Shown here one piece after another: positions 38,862 through 48,851 of a DNA stretch of 64,000 nt. How positions within the stretch are numbered: position 1 is the first letter of the stretch; each line of letters starts with the position of its first letter. Both the position numbers and the translations under genes were made by a program. Source of the DNA: Streptacidiphilus sp. 4-A2 (lineage in GTDB: Bacteria > Actinomycetota > Actinomycetes > Streptomycetales > Streptomycetaceae); contig JAAFYY010000001.1 of the NCBI GenBank assembly GCA_014284505.1, forward strand, positions 4,960,001 to 5,024,000, written 5' to 3'. The notes beneath the pieces were generated by a model. The model was not told the origin of the DNA. It searched no databases and saw only the letters and a list, made by a program, of their open reading frames with translations.

Positions 38862-39938
38862 ATGACGGGTCAGCTCTGCGGCGGCTGCGGCGAGCCAATC
38901 GCCCCCGAGGGCTGCGCCTGCGGCCGACTCGGCGGGCTCGACGAGGAGACCGCGGTCATCCCGGTGGTGGGCGGCCCGGAGCTGGTCCGGCCGTACTTCC
39001 AGCCGCTGGACGGCCAGGCCCCGCGGACCGGGCCGGCCGACGCCGGCCAGTCGACCGGCCAGGCGACCGGGCAGCCGGCCCCCGAGCCGGGGTTCGGCGA
39101 CGCGCCGTTCGCGGGCGAGGCGTTCCGCACCGAGGTGCTCGACCTCCGGGCACCGGCCGAAGGGCAGCCGCCGGAACCGGTGGAGCCGGCCAGGACCTTC
39201 GCCGCGCCGCCGACCCGGCAGATGCCGGTGTACCTGCCGGAGCAGCAGTCCACCGCGCCGCTCGGCGGCCTGGTGGTCACCCGTCCGGCCGAGGACGCGC
39301 GCGGCGGCCGCAGACGCCGGGGCCGGCCCAGCCGCAGCACCGTGCTGATCGGCGCGGGCATAGCGGTGATCGCCGGGATCGGGGTGGCCGCCGCGCTGGT
39401 GCCCCGGATGCTGGACGGCGGACCGGTCACCGTCGCGCTGCCGCAGCCGGGGGTGACCGCGCCGCTGCCGTCCGGGACCACCGACAGCGGCCTGCCGAGC
39501 GCCACTCCCAGCGCCCTGCCCACCCATGCCGCGCCGATCGTGCGCACCACGCACCCGGCGCCCCGGAGCAGCACGCCGACCACCCCGGTCAGCAGCAGCC
39601 GCCCGACACCGCCGCCGACCAGCGCGCCGCCGAGCGCCTCCCCCACGCCCACCACCGCCTCGCCCACCCCCTCGCCGTCGGACACCTCCGGCGCCGACTC
39701 CGGGACCCTCTCCATGGGCGACACCGGGCCCGCCGTGGTGACCCTGCAACAGGACCTGAGCAGCATCTGGGGGCTCGACCAGAACCTCCAGGCGGACGGG
39801 GTCTACGGCCGGCGGACCGCGGAGGACGTCGCCACCTTCCAGAACTGGTTCGGCGTCCAGGGCGACCCGCCCGGCGTCTACGGCCCGAACACCCAGGCGG
39901 CGATGGCCCAGGAGCTGGCCACCCAGAACGGCCAGTGA
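38862..39938 (+). CDS. single-pass protein with Cys-rich N-terminus and peptidoglycan-binding domain
   Basis: Begins CGGCGEPIAPEGCACGR, a short zinc-ribbon-like motif inside the cell; acidic Pro-rich stretch; Arg-rich RGGRRRRGRPSR stop-transfer; helix VLIGAGIAVIAGIGVAAALVP (about residues 165-185); Thr/Pro/Ser wall-spanning linker; then a PG_binding_1 domain with VTLQQDLSSIW, DGVYGRRTAEDVATFQ and GVYGPNTQAAM. 358 residues, intact. It may sense or bind the cell wall from a cytoplasmic zinc module; function unknown. Confidence 0.85.
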   Translation: MTGQLCGGCGEPIAPEGCACGRLGGLDEETAVIPVVGGPELVRPYFQPLDGQAPRTGPADAGQSTGQATGQPAPEPGFGDAPFAGEAFRTEVLDLRAPAEGQPPEPVEPARTFAAPPTRQMPVYLPEQQSTAPLGGLVVTRPAEDARGGRRRRGRPSRSTVLIGAGIAVIAGIGVAAALVPRMLDGGPVTVALPQPGVTAPLPSGTTDSGLPSATPSALPTHAAPIVRTTHPAPRSSTPTTPVSSSRPTPPPTSAPPSASPTPTTASPTPSPSDTSGADSGTLSMGDTGPAVVTLQQDLSSIWGLDQNLQADGVYGRRTAEDVATFQNWFGVQGDPPGVYGPNTQAAMAQELATQNGQ

Positions 39939-40030
39939 CCGCCCGTCCCGGGGGCGGCGGCGCGGCACGGTTACCGCCCCGACGGCGGGCCGCCCTCGAC
40001 AACGGGGCCGCACAGGTCAAGGCTGGCCCC

Positions 40031-41019
40031 ATGGAGTACACCTCTCTCGGCCGCACCGGCCTGTCCGTGTCCCGGCTCTGCCTGGGCACCATGAACTTTG
40101 GTCCGTTCACCACCGAGGCCGACGCCCATGCGCTCATGGACGCCGCGCACCAGCAGGGCGTCAACTTCTTCGACACCGCCAACGTCTACGGCGGCCCCGA
40201 ACACCGGGGTCACACCGAGGAGATCCTCGGCACCTGGTTCGCCAAGGGGGGCGGCCGCCGCGAGCGCACCGTCCTGGCCACCAAGCTCTACGGCGAGATG
40301 CCCGGCGTCGACGGCGCCACCGGCTGGCCGAACAGCGGCCGGCTCTCCGCACTGAACATCCGCCGCGCCTGCGACGCCAGCCTCCGGCGGCTGCAGACCG
40401 ACCACATCGACCTCTACCAGATGCACCATGTGGACCGGGCCGCCCCCTGGGAGGAGATCTGGCAGGCCATGGAGGTGCTGGTGGCCCAGGCAAGATCCTC
40501 TACGTGGGCAGCAGCAACTTCGCCGGCTGGCACATCGCCACCGCGCAGGGCGCCGCCCAGCGCCGGGGCTTCCTCGGACTGGCCGCCGAACAGTCGCTGT
40601 ACAACCTGCTGGCACGCACCGTGGAGCTGGAGGTGCTGCCCTCGGCCGAGTACCACGGCCTCGGCGTCATCCCCTGGTCACCGCTCCAGGGCGGCCTGCT
40701 CGGCGGAGTACTGCGCAAGGCCGGCCAGGAGGGCGGCCGCAGCGCCGACCGGGCCCAGAAGCTGAGCGCCACCCAGCGCGAGCAGCTCCAGGCGTACGAG
40801 GACTTCTGCGACAAGCTCGGCACCGAGCCGGGCACGGTGGCCCTGGCCTGGCTGCTGCACCAGCCCGCGGTGACCGCGCCGATCATCGGCCCGCGCACCG
40901 CCGACCAGCTGGACACCGCGCTCAAGGCGCTGGAGGTGAAGCTCGACACGGACGCCCTCGCCCGACTGGATGAGATCTTCCCCGGGCACCGTCCCGCGCC
41001 GGAGGACTACGCCTGGTAG
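40031..41019 (+). CDS. aldo/keto reductase
   Basis: NADPH-dependent reductase of the AKR superfamily with a TIM-barrel fold. Catalytic tetrad: Asp and Tyr in NFFDTANVYGG near residues 46-51, Lys in LATKLYGEM near 82, His in YQMHHVDRAAPW near 127. NADPH site: YVGSSNFAGWH, SPLQGGLLGG, PIIGPRTADQL. About 329 residues, one deletion near 40492. ATG 40031. Ends just before a strong hairpin. Confidence 0.9.
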
Positions 41020-41032
41020 CACCGGGCGAGTC

Positions 41033-41062
41033 GTCGGCCCCGCCCGCGCAGGCGGGGCCGAC
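41033..41062. terminator. strong hairpin terminator
   Basis: GTCGGCCCCGCC (41033-41044) and GGCGGGGCCGAC (41051-41062) make a perfect 12-base stem with a 6-base loop, 14 bases after the aldo/keto reductase stop. Confidence 0.87.
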
Positions 41063-41214
41063 GGCTCGGCGGTCCGGGCGGGGCGTCGGCGCCCCGCCCG
41101 GGGCCGGCCGGTCCGCCCCCGGCCACACCGCCCTCACACCTCACTCCTGCTGTCTGCCTGTACCATCCGATCCGCCCCAAACCAGCAGGCACCGTGACCG
41201 ATCAGTAGGTAGAC

Positions 41215-42820
41215 GTGACCCCTCGGCCCAGTCCCGACCCACCGCACCCCCGGTCCGGTCCACCGCCTCCGCGCCGGACGCCGACCGGCACTCGGGCTGG
41301 CTGGGCCTGTGGCCGGGCCTGCTGGCACTCGCCCTGTGCCTGTACCAGATCGGCCGCCCGCAGCTGTGGCGGGACGAGTTCGCCAGCGCCGGCGCCGCCT
41401 CCCGCAGTCTCGGCCAGCTGTTCGGGCTGCTCGGCCATGTCGACGCCTCCACCGGGTTCTACTACCTGGTGCTGCACTTCTGGATCAGCGTCTTCGGCAA
41501 CTCGCCGACGGCACTGCGGATGCCCTCCGCCCTCGCCATGGCCGGGGCGGCGGTGCTGACCACCCAGATCGGGGTGCGGCTGTACGGCAGGGCGGGCGGG
41601 CTGGCCGGCGGGCTGGTGTTCGCCGTGATCCCGGCCGTCTCCCGGTACGGGCAGGAGGCCCGGGCCTACGCCCTGGCCCTGTTCGCGGTGGCGCTGGCCA
41701 CCCTGCTGCTGCTGCGCGCGCTGGAGCGTTCCAGCGCGGGCCGCTGGATCGGCTACGCCGCGGCCCTGCTGCTGGTCTGCCTCGCCCATGTGGTGGCCCT
41801 GAGCTGCCTGGCCGGGCACCTGGTCGCGGTGTGGCTGCACTGGCGCAAGGAGCGCGACCCGCGCCCGGCGCGCTGGTTCGCCGGCTCGGTGCTGGTGGTG
41901 CTGGCGCTCTCCGCACCGCTGCTGCTGCTGGCCCACTCGCAGGTCGACAACCAGCTGACCTGGCTGGCCAAGCCGAACCTGCTGCAACCGCAGCACCTGG
42001 CCATGGACCTGTGGACCGACCTCTACGCCTCCCGGGTCGGCGAGCTGATCGCCGCCGTGCTGGTGCTGGCCGCGCTCGCGCTGGCGCTGCGGCAGCGGCT
42101 GGAGCGCGCGGCCACCGTGTTCCTGGTGGCCGGCGGGGTGCTGCCGGTGATCGCGGTGGCGCTGGTGTCGCAGCTGGGGACCTCGTACTTCCTCGGCCGC
42201 TATCTGCTCTTCACCGACGTCGCCTGGTCGCTTCTGGCCGGTGCCGGACTGGTCGGCGCCTGGCGGCTGCTGGCCGAACGGGTCCGGCTGCCGCGCGGCG
42301 GGCGGGGCGCGGTCGCGGTCACCGCCGTGGCCGCGGCCGCCGCCCTGGGCCTGGGCCTGCTCGCGGTCTGGCCCAACCAGGAGGGCGTGCGCACCTACGG
42401 CTCGCACGAGTGGACTCACTACCCGCGCGGCACCAACCCCGGCTACTACGCCTACCAGGGCGCCGCCGACCTGCTGGCGAAGCAGGCCCGCCCGGCGACG
42501 GCATCGTCTACCTGGGCTACAACCCGATCATGGTCAACCTGGGTGTGCCCTACTACCTGGGCTCCAGGGTCTCCCTCGACCAGGTGTTCGTCGCCCGCAC
42601 CCCCGAGCAGGACAACGGCTACTTCCCGGAGTTCTGCCGCAACCAGACCGCCTGCCTGGCCAAGGCCCCGGACCGGATCTGGGTGGTCGAGCTGACCCCG
42701 GTCGGCGGCGAGTCCAAGGCCGAGCTGGCGCAGAAGAAGCTGCTGCACAAGCATTACCGTGTCACCGAGCAGCACCACCTGTCGCTCGTCGACGTGAGCC
42801 TGCTGGTGCGCAACGGCTGA
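41215..42820 (+). CDS. GT39-like membrane glycosyltransferase (GT-C fold)
   Basis: Polyprenyl-phosphate-sugar-dependent transferase, probably adding mannose or a related sugar on the outside of the membrane. The first loop has the catalytic-acid type motif QLWRDEFASAG after helix 1 (LGLWPGLLALALCLYQIG). Nine or more further helices, e.g. ALAMAGAAVLTTQIGVRL, WIGYAAALLLVCLAHVVAL and GELIAAVLVLAALALAL. C-terminal soluble domain: IVYLGYNPIMVNLGVPYYLG, RTPEQDNGYF, EFCRNQTACLA. About 535 residues. Breaks near 41265 and 42497. GTG 41215 with a weak ribosome site. Confidence 0.8.
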
Positions 42821-42877
42821 GCCTGCCGGCGCGCACCGACCGAGCGGCCGTACCCGATCCGAGGAGACACCGACCCG

Positions 42878-43432
42878 ATGAACCGGACCTGGATCGGATT
42901 CCTGCGAGCCGTCAACGTCGGCGGCCGCAAGGTCGAGATGGCGCGGCTGCGGGAACTCCTCGACGGCATGGGCCTGGACCGCGCCCGCACCTACATCGCC
43001 AGCGGCAACATGTTCTTCGACGCCGACCTGCCCACCGCGGCCCGGCGTGCGGAACTGACCGCGGAGCTGGAGACCCGGCTGCTCGCGGAGTTCGGCTTCG
43101 AGATCCCGGTGGTGCTGCGCACCGTCGACGAGGTGGAGGCGGCCCTCAGGGCGGCCCCGTTCGACCAGGTCGAGATCACCCCGGACACCCGGCTCAGCAT
43201 CGCCTTCCTGTCCGGCCCGCTGACCGGTCTGACCCTGCCGCTGCGCTCCCCCAAGGGCGAGTGGGAGCTGCTGGGCGCGACCGACGGCGAGGCCTACCTG
43301 GTCGCCTGGCGGATCAACGGCCGGGTGGGCGACAACCCGGTGGCGGCGCTGGAGAAGAAGTACGGGGTGCGGGGCACGGCGCGGTTCTTCCACACCACCG
43401 AGAAGATCGTGGCCGCGGCCAGAAAGCCCTGA
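42878..43432 (+). CDS. DUF1697 family protein
   Basis: Conserved bacterial protein of unknown function. Family signature at the start: WIGFLRAVNVGGRKVEMARLR, then YIASGNMFFDA and the C-terminal WRINGRVGDNPVAALEKKYG. 184 residues, intact. ATG 42878 with CCGAGGAGAC upstream. Convergent with ogt; the 90-base gap holds short GGTCGGCGGTC repeats but no clean terminator. Confidence 0.93.
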   Translation: MNRTWIGFLRAVNVGGRKVEMARLRELLDGMGLDRARTYIASGNMFFDADLPTAARRAELTAELETRLLAEFGFEIPVVLRTVDEVEAALRAAPFDQVEITPDTRLSIAFLSGPLTGLTLPLRSPKGEWELLGATDGEAYLVAWRINGRVGDNPVAALEKKYGVRGTARFFHTTEKIVAAARKP

Positions 43433-43522
43433 CCCCGCTCCGGTCCCCGGTCTTCCGCTCCCGTCTCCGGTCGGCGGTCGGCGGTCTTTGGTCGGCGGTC
43501 TCCGGTCGGCGCCCGCTGCCGC

Positions 43523-44081
43523 TCAGCCGGGCCCGTTCCAGTCGAAGGTGGGCGGCAGCACCCCCTTCGAGGGTGAGCAGCCAGCGCTTCACCTCCATGC
43601 CGAGCTCCCCGCCGCCGTAGCCGCCCAGGCCGTCCGCGGCGACCACCCGGTGGCAGGGCACCAGCAGGAACAACGGGTTGGTCCCCATGATCGAGCCGAC
43701 GGCGCGGGCCGCCTGCCCGAGCTGCCCGGCCGCGATCTCCGCCGTGAACAGCTCGCTGCGGACCGCCAGTTCGCCGTAGGCCAGGGTCTGCCCGTAACCG
43801 ACCGTCCGTTGCAGCGTCGACAGCACACTGCGCTGCGGGCCGACCGCGGTGCGGCGCCAGTCCAGCGGCAGCTCCAGGTCCCGGCGGGTGCCCGCGAAGT
43901 ACTCGGCGAAGCGCTGGGCCACCAGCTTCACCCGGGGTTCGTCACCCGGACGGACCAGATCCGGGAGGTCCGGCCCCGCACCGAAGGTCGCGGCGGCCAC
44001 CCCCTCGTCGGTGATCGCCACTCGCACCGCCCCGCTGGGCAGCGGAGTGGGCACACTGAACCAGGAAACCGCGGTGCTCAC
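43523..44081 (-). CDS. ogt: methylated-DNA-[protein]-cysteine S-methyltransferase
   Basis: Repairs O6-alkylguanine by moving the alkyl group onto its own Cys. Active site PCHRVVAADGLGGYGGG near residue 140; upstream RTVGYGQTLAYGELA and AARAVGSIMGTNPLFLLV. About 186 residues. GTG 44081 preceded by GGGAGG. Near 43565 there is one G too many (GAAGGGGGTG), so the proper tail LEGVLPPTFDWNGPG ending at 43523 is in the next frame. Divergent from the XRE-cupin regulator across a perfect palindrome, which may regulate both. Confidence 0.9.
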
Positions 44082-44103
44082 CGTCGACCCTCCCCCACTG
44101 GCT

Positions 44104-44120
44104 TTTGCCTCTGAGGCAAA
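44104..44120. promoter_or_regulatory. palindromic operator between ogt and XRE-cupin gene
   Basis: TTTGCCTCTGAGGCAAA, perfect eight-base arms around one T. A further half-site TTGCCTC follows at 44125-44131. It lies 23 bases from ogt and 41 from the regulator ATG, an ideal place for autoregulation. Confidence 0.75.
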
Positions 44121-44160
44121 CTCCTTGCCTCCCAGGCCGCAGCGGGTGTGCACTTGGGGC

Positions 44161-44844
44161 ATGGAGCACAACAGCGGCCTCCCGGCGGAGGACCTGCCCG
44201 GCCTCGGAGCCCGCCTCCGCGAGCGCCGGCTGAGCAGTCGCCTCACCCTGGAGGCGGCCGCCGCCCGGGTCGGCCTGTCACCCGCACACCTCTCCCGGCT
44301 GGAGACCGCCAAACGCCAGCCCTCACTGCCGGTCCTGCTCGGCCTCTCCGAGCATACGGGGTGCCGGTGGAGTCGCTACTGCTCGGGGCGGAAACCCCGG
44401 GCGCGCTCTCACCGGTGATCCGGGCGCCGGGCGCCGGCGCCGTCGGGCCGACAGGCCCTCGGGCCTGCCTGGCACGTTCGGCGCGCCGGGCAGCGAGGAG
44501 GGGCAGGCGGGCGGCTGGACCTACCGCCCGGCCGGTACCCCGGGGCGGGCCATGCAGGCGCTCCGACTGCACATCCCGATCCGGGTGCAGGACGACGTGG
44601 TCCGGGTCCACCCGGGCGAGGAATGGCTGTATGTGCTGCACGGCCGACTGCTGCTGGCCCTCGACCGGGAGGAGTACCGGCTGGAACCGGGCGACGCCGC
44701 GCACTTCGACTCCATGCGCCCGCACCGGCTGGCCTCGATCGACCAGCCCGGGGTGGACCTGCTCTTCGTGCACACCCTGCTCCAGAGCCCGACCGCGGAA
44801 CTCCTCCCCGCACTGACCCACCGCGCACCCACCGACGTCACTGA
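44161..44844 (+). CDS. XRE-family regulator with C-terminal cupin sensor
   Basis: N-terminal HTH_3: LGARLRERRLSSRLTLEAAAARVGLSPAHLSRLETAKRQPS split here as LRERRLSS, LTLEAAAARVGLS, HLSRLETAKRQPSL (residues 15-60). C-terminal cupin: HPGEEWLYVLHGRLLLAL, YRLEPGDAAHFDSMRPHRL and the end LFVHTLLQSPTAELL (residues 140-215). Ligand unknown; such proteins often sense amino acids or small acids. ATG 44161. Breaks near 44360 and 44480; the exact C-terminus is uncertain because a further break is likely near 44800. Probably binds the palindrome at 44104. Confidence 0.76.
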
Positions 44845-44929
44845 CACCTTCACCGCCGGACCTTCCCGGCGCAGCCCTCCGCGCCCGAGCGCCCCGCCGC
44901 CCCCGCGCGCCCCCTTCAAAGGAGTCGAC

Positions 44930-45073
44930 ATGTCGACACTCGCCCACCCCACCGAGGACGGCAGCCGCCGCACCGAGCGCCGCGTCGGCGTCCGCGTCTT
45001 CATCTACGTCATCGGACTGCATGTGTTCGCGGCCTTTGTGATGCTGCTGATCTGCCTCGGCCACCGGGGCTGA
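44930..45073 (+). CDS. small single-helix membrane protein (DUF6126 type)
   Basis: 47 residues: MSTLAHPTEDGSRRTERRVG, then a membrane helix VRVFIYVIGLHVFAAFVMLLIC and a short GHRG tail. AAAGGAG lies six bases before ATG 44930, a very good ribosome site. Proteins of this kind commonly follow XRE-cupin regulators in streptomycetes, as here; role unknown. It is in frame with the end of the cupin reading frame, so a fusion cannot be excluded from this sequence alone. Confidence 0.75.
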   Translation: MSTLAHPTEDGSRRTERRVGVRVFIYVIGLHVFAAFVMLLICLGHRG

Positions 45074-45227
45074 CCCCGCCCCTCGGGCGGCATGCCGGCA
45101 TGGAACACCGCACGGATCGAACACCGGGTCATCATCCGGCAAACACCGCACGGATTGTCACTGCCCAGTGACATCCTGTGGCCATCGCATCCGTCCCGGC
45201 CCACTCCGCCCCAGGAGGAACAGCGCC

Positions 45228-45990
45228 ATGCCCGAATCCACGCCGTCCGAGGTCCCGGCCCCCGACCCGACACCGGCCGACCCCCTGTCGGCAGCACCGC
45301 CGGAGCGGGCCGCCGCCCCGCTCCCCCGCCGCGGCCGCAGACGGCTGGCCTGGGCGCCGGGGCCGTGGGGGTGCTGCTGGCCGTGCTCGGCATCACCGCG
45401 GCGGTGGCCGGCCCGGCCGCCAGCAGTTCGGCCACCGGAAAGGGCGTCCCCGCCGGGAGCGACGGGCCGCGCGGGCCGCGGGCGCGCGCCCCGGCACCTC
45501 AGTCGCCGGAGGCTCCGCCGCCCGCTCCAACAGCGGCCCGGGCACCGGCGGCCGTATCGACAGCGGTACCGGCAGCGGCTCGGCACCGGCCAGTCCGCCG
45601 CCGCTCACCATCCGGCCCTCCGTCCTCCGGCCACCGCCAGGAGCAGCGCCGAGGCCGCGCTGCTGGCCGATGACAGCCACTACCGGCAGGAGCTGGCCAC
45701 CGGCGAACAGCTCCTCGGCCCGGGCTTCGCCGCCTGGGCCGCCAGGGCCCTGGACGACACCGCCGACCAGGCCGCCTTCGCCGCCGCCGGCTCCGGCTTC
45801 ACCGCGTCCGACCGGCCACCGGCGCTCATACCGTGGCGCGCCGACAACGGCGCTGGTGTCGGCGCGGTACAGCGCTTCGCCCGGGCCGGTGCCGACGGCG
45901 CCTCGGTCGGTACCGCGCCGCGCCGCCGATGCCCTGGCCGAGCTGGCCGACGCCGACCAGCTCGCCCGCCAGGTCGGCGCGGGCCAATAG
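45228..45990 (+). CDS. single-pass extracytoplasmic protein, unknown function
   Basis: ATG 45228 follows AGGAGGAA. Pro-rich cytoplasmic start MPESTPSEVPAPDPTPADP, basic RRGRRRLA, helix GAVGVLLAVLGITAAVAGPA, Ser/Thr/Gly linker, then a helical domain with EAALLADDSHYRQELATGEQ, GFAAWAARALDDTADQAAFA, PWRADNGA and ADALAELADADQLARQVG. No family recognised. Breaks near 45355, 45620 and 45910. The gene ends directly at a hairpin. Confidence 0.55.
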
Positions 45991-45993
45991 GAC

Positions 45994-46014
45994 CGGCCGG
46001 TCCACGACCGGCCG
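45994..46014. terminator. hairpin terminator
   Basis: CGGCCGGTC (45994-46002), loop CAC, GACCGGCCG (46006-46014): perfect nine-base stem 3 bases after the stop. The remaining spacer to 46288 (275 bases) holds repeats of GCGGCGCGCCC-type sequence and the inverted repeat at 46249, but no gene. Confidence 0.78.
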
Positions 46015-46248
46015 CCCAGGACCGGGCGCGGGAATCGCCGCGCCCAGGCCGCCGCTGCGGGCCGCCCATGCCGAAGGGCCGGGCCCGCAGCGGCCATGGC
46101 GGCGCGCCCAGGCCGTGGCGGCGCGCCCCGATGGTTCGCCCGCAGCACTGCTCCGAATAGCGGCCGTCGAAACACCCAATGGTTGCGCGCCCACCGGCAC
46201 GCAACGGTTCCCGCGGCATTGTCCGCCAAGACGTCAGCAGCAGACGAT

Positions 46249-46270
46249 AACGTTCCAGGTGAGGAACGTT
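46249..46270. promoter_or_regulatory. inverted repeat upstream of muramidase
   Basis: AACGTTCC (46249-46256), spacer AGGTGA, GGAACGTT (46263-46270), ending 18 bases before the GTG. Its size and place suit an operator, or an ECF-like -35 (GGAAC) region. Confidence 0.5.
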
Positions 46271-46288
46271 CGTGCTTCTGGAAGGACG

Positions 46289-46909
46289 GTGGCCCAGTTG
46301 GGCATCTACGGCCAGGACTGGTCCTCGTACCAGTCGGCAACCCCGGACACCTCGGGCCTGTCCTTCGCCTTTGTGAAGGTGACCCAGGGCCTCAGCTACA
46401 CCAATCCCAACTGGCAGGCGCAGCGCAGCCACGCGGCGGCCTGCGGACTGGCGGTGGGCCTCTACCACTACCCGGACATGACCAACTCCCCGCAGGCGGA
46501 GGCCGACCGCTTTCTCGCGGTGGCACAGCCCGGCAGCGGCGAGATGGTGGCCCTCGACTGGGAGGGCTACGACCCGGTCAACACGAATGTGCCCAGGAGC
46601 CCAGGCGTCCTACAAGGACACCTGGATCGCCTACGTCCAGGGCAAGTTGCCGCAGAACCAGGTGGGCCTCTACTGCAACAAGGACTACTGGCTGAATGTG
46701 GACACCACCTCCGACTGCGGCGACTTCCTGTGGATCGCCACCGCCGGACTGCCCGCGGGCCAGCCCGGCATCCAGCACCCCTGGATGTTCCACCAGTACA
46801 CCGAGAACCCGGTGGACCAGGACTACTGCTCCCTGGCCGACAGACCCACCTCCAGCAGTGGGCGCTGGCCAAGACCCGAACGACCGCACAGCCCCGGAGG
46901 ATCCCGTGA
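46289..46909 (+). CDS. GH25-family muramidase (lysozyme M1-like)
   Basis: Cleaves the muramic acid-glucosamine bond in peptidoglycan. Family blocks: IYGQDWSSYQ near residue 5, FAFVKVTQGLSYTNPNW, GLYHYPDM, MVALDWEGYDP near 95 with catalytic Asp/Glu, KLPQNQVGLYCN, WIATAGLP and WMFHQYTENPVDQDY. About 206 residues, no signal peptide visible. GTG 46289 with GGAAGGA upstream. Indels near 46595 and 46845. The stop overlaps the next GTG (GTGA), a cassette-like layout reminiscent of phage-derived lysis genes. Confidence 0.86.
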   Translation: MAQLGIYGQDWSSYQSATPDTSGLSFAFVKVTQGLSYTNPNWQAQRSHAAACGLAVGLYHYPDMTNSPQAEADRFLAVAQPGSGEMVALDWEGYDPVNTNVPRSPGVLQGHLDRLRPGQVAAEPGGPLLQQGLLAECGHHLRLRRLPVDRHRRTARGPARHPAPLDVPPVHREPGGPGLLLPGRQTHLQQWALAKTRTTAQPRRIP

Positions 46910-47266
46910 CACCGCAGACGCCCAGCTCTTCGTCGAGACCCTGATGGGCCATGTCCTGCCCGACATGGGGATCAAAAACCCGGACGGCTCCCAGGCGACC
47001 CGCACGGTCGCGGACTTCTTCGAGTACCTCGACCTGCACAACCGCAACCTGCTGACCCAGATCTCCTCGCTGTCGGCCCAGGTGACCGCACTGTCGGCGG
47101 CGGTGGCGGCGCTGGCGAAGGACGGCGGCTCCACGCCCGACCAGGTGCACAGCGCGGTCTCCAGCGCACTGACCGCGGCCGGCCATCCCCGCTCCCGGCG
47201 GCCCGGTCATCCCCCCCTACCGCACCGCCCACCGCCACGGCTCCGCCTGCCGCCTCCAGCAGCTGA
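46906..47266 (+). CDS. small protein with predicted coiled coil, coupled to muramidase
   Basis: No family recognised. AQLFVETLMGHVLPDMGIKN, ADFFEYLDLHNRNLLTQISS, LSAQVTALSAAVAALAKDGG (heptad-like coiled coil, about residues 50-70), then a Pro/Ala/Thr-rich tail ending AASSS. About 120 residues after repair near 46925 and 47185. GTG 46906 overlaps the muramidase stop. Might be a linker or scaffold for the enzyme. Confidence 0.5.
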
Positions 47267-47321
47267 CCCGTCACACCACCCGGTCTCCGCGCGTCCGGTC
47301 TCCGCGCGCCTGTCTGCCCGC

Positions 47322-48571
47322 TCACCCCGCAGCAGGACCGGCAGCGTCCGCATGCTGTTGCTGACAAAGGAGGGGATCGGCTCGGCTCCGTCGACCGCCG
47401 TCAACCGCGGGAACCGCCGGTACAGCGCGCTCAGCCCGAGCTGGGCCTCCAGCCGGGCGAGCGGCGCGCCGAGGCAGAAGTGCAGCCCATGGCCGAAGGA
47501 CAGGTGTCGGCTGGGCGTCCGGGCCAGGTCGAAGCGGTCGGCCCCGGGGTGGTGCCGCGGGTCGCGCCCGGCTGCGGCGTACCCGGCCAGGATCGCCTCG
47601 CCGCGCGGGATCACCCCGCCCACGGCGATGTCCTCCAGGGCGTAGCGCATCGGGAAGTTGGCCACCGGGGAGTCGTAGCGCAGGGTCTCCTCGACCACCG
47701 CGGACCAGGGCACCTGCCCGGACAGCACCAGCGCGCGCTGCTCCGGGTGCGCCGACAGCGCCGGACCGCGTTGGTGATCAGGTTCAGGGTGGTGCCGTGT
47801 CCGGCCACCAGCATGAGGATCATCGTGCCCACGAGCTCCCGCTCGGAGAGCCGGTCCTCGGCGTCGCGGACCGCGATCAGGTCGCTGGTCAGGTCGTCGC
47901 CGGGCTGCTCACGCCTGGCGGCGGCAACCGCGCCGAGCAGCCCGGTCAGCCCCCGGTAGGCGGCGACGGACTCCTCCGGGGTGGCCGAGCTGCTGACGAC
48001 GGTGGTCGAGTACTGGTGCAGCGCGTCCAGTCCCTCCTCCGGCACGCCGAGCAGTTCGGCGATCACCCGCATCGGCAGCGGATAGGCGAAGTGCTCGCAC
48101 AGGTCCACCGGGCCGGGGCCGGAGCCGGAGTCAGAGCCCGAGCCCGAGCCCGAGCCGGGATCCGCGAGCCGCTCCAACCGCTCCAGCAGCTCGGCCACGA
48201 TCGCCTCGACCCGCGGCCGCAGCGCCTCCACCCGGCGCGGGGTGAACCCCCGTCCGACCAGGCTGCGCAGCCGACGGTGGTCCTCGCCGTCCGAGGTGGT
48301 CATCCCGGGGACGGTGACCATGGCCAGCAGCGGCCAGTCCTGGGGGATCCGGCCCTCGGTCCAGGCACTCCAGTGCCGAATGTCCTTGCCGACCCGAGGG
48401 TCGGCCAGCAGCGCCTGGAGCTCGTCGTGCCCGGTGACAGCCCAGGCGGTGACCCCGCCGTGCAACTCCACCAGCGCGACCGGCCCCAGCCGCGCAACCT
48501 GTTGTTCTCCCGTGCGGGTCGGCGCCCAGCGGATCGATCCGGAATGCCTGGGCCGGGGAACCGCCGGTCAT
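47322..48571 (-). CDS. cytochrome P450 (CYP105/107-like class)
   Basis: Bacterial class I P450. I-helix LMLVAGHGTTLNL, ExxR in VVEETLRYDSPV, FDLARTPSRHLSFGHGLHFCLGAPLARLE with haem Cys, split here as HLSFGHGLH and FCLGAPLARLE. A Gly/Ser repeat (GSGSGSGSDSGSG) sits in the variable region near residue 155. About 415 residues. Breaks near 48490, 47760 and 47325; adding one G in the last restores a stop at 47322, short of the convergent neighbour. ATG 48571 with GGAGG. Substrate unknown; no adjacent ferredoxin. Confidence 0.88.
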
Positions 48572-48851
48572 GTGCGACCTCCGCAGGAGCGTGAGCAGTA
48601 GCGCAACGAAGCCGGACGCACGTCGTCCGGCCCTTCACGCTACCGGCGCCCGCCCCGCCCACCAGGCCACCGCCCGCCGCTCGCCCGGCGGTTGCTCCGG
48701 CGATTGCCCGGCGGCGATAAACCAGTGGGCCCAATTCCGGGCATACGACATGATCGTCAGACCCGACGCAGCGCCGCACCCAGCGGAGCGCCGCACCCAT
48801 CGGATCGTCACGCCCACCGGATCGTCACGCCCACCGGCCGAAAGGATCCCC

